From positions 1-6,317 of the forward strand of contig JAPLCS010000372.1 in the NCBI GenBank assembly GCA_026392145.1: 6,317 nucleotides of DNA, read 5' to 3'. Origin of the DNA: Fimbriimonadales bacterium. GTDB taxonomy: Bacteria > Armatimonadota > Fimbriimonadia > Fimbriimonadales > Fimbriimonadaceae. Under the pieces are notes generated by a model. That model did not search any database. It was not told where the DNA came from and saw nothing but the letters and a program-made list of their open reading frames with translations. Positions within the stretch are counted from its first letter, which is position 1. Every line of letters starts with the position of its first letter. Of the stretch, positions 6,295-6,317 are shown one piece after another. A program made the position numbers and the translations under genes.

Positions 6295-6317
6295 ATGCCT
6301 ATCGTTACCTTTTTTGC
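6295..6317 (+). CDS. Start of an unidentified gene, cut by the window edge
   Basis: Only eight codons are visible (MPIVTFF and an Ala from the partial codon GC). The ATG has a suitably placed Shine-Dalgarno sequence and a possible extended -10 upstream, and is divergent from the transsulfuration gene with 176 bases between the start codons. The residues look like a first beta-strand, but this is far too little to assign a family. Confidence 0.45.

Noticed and set aside
1..6317. CRISPR array, tRNA, rRNA, insertion sequence or a new multi-gene defence or metabolic system
   Set aside because: No regularly spaced repeats, cloverleaf, transposase or terminal inverted repeats were seen. All long genes belong to well-known families.

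Overview
The window looks like ordinary chromosomal DNA from a Gram-negative-type (diderm) bacterium. The basis is a periplasmic adaptor plus RND pump gene pair, normally part of an envelope-spanning exporter. GC content is moderate (close to half, judged by eye). Codon use is relaxed, with CGA as a common arginine codon throughout the pump genes, so nothing marks them as recently foreign to each other. I cannot name the organism. A little-studied diderm phylum is plausible, but that is a guess.

Layout. Positions 1-1383 (+) hold the adaptor (HlyD/AcrA-type membrane fusion protein), cut at its N-terminus by the window edge. One base later, behind a good Shine-Dalgarno sequence, comes the RND permease gene, 1385-4886 (+). 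This gene is broken. The reading frame stops at 2576-2578 in the middle of transmembrane helix 4 and the rest of the protein continues in another frame from 2577. Comparison with the family consensus indicates that 23 bases are missing at the junction. They would include the codon for the first Asp of the proton-relay DD pair. A 74-base gap (4887-4960) with a 14-bp hairpin separates the pump from the convergent gene at 4961-6118 (-). That gene encodes an intact PLP-dependent transsulfuration enzyme of the cystathionine gamma-synthase/gamma-lyase family. A perfect TATAAT lies five bases before its ATG with no Shine-Dalgarno sequence, so its mRNA is probably leaderless. The last 199 bases are a divergent intergenic region with several dyads and a putative extended -10. 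It ends in the first eight codons of a rightward gene at 6295 that runs off the window.

How the genes work together. The adaptor and permease would form a proton-driven tripartite exporter with a TolC-like outer-membrane channel, which is not in this window. As written, the permease cannot be made as one functional protein. Either the efflux system is recently inactivated in this strain, or the deletion is an assembly error or population variant. The sulfur amino acid enzyme is a separate transcription unit with no evident functional link. I found no new multi-gene system. The points most worth checking are the TM4 deletion, an unusual extra pair of membrane helices in the permease, and the leaderless promoter.
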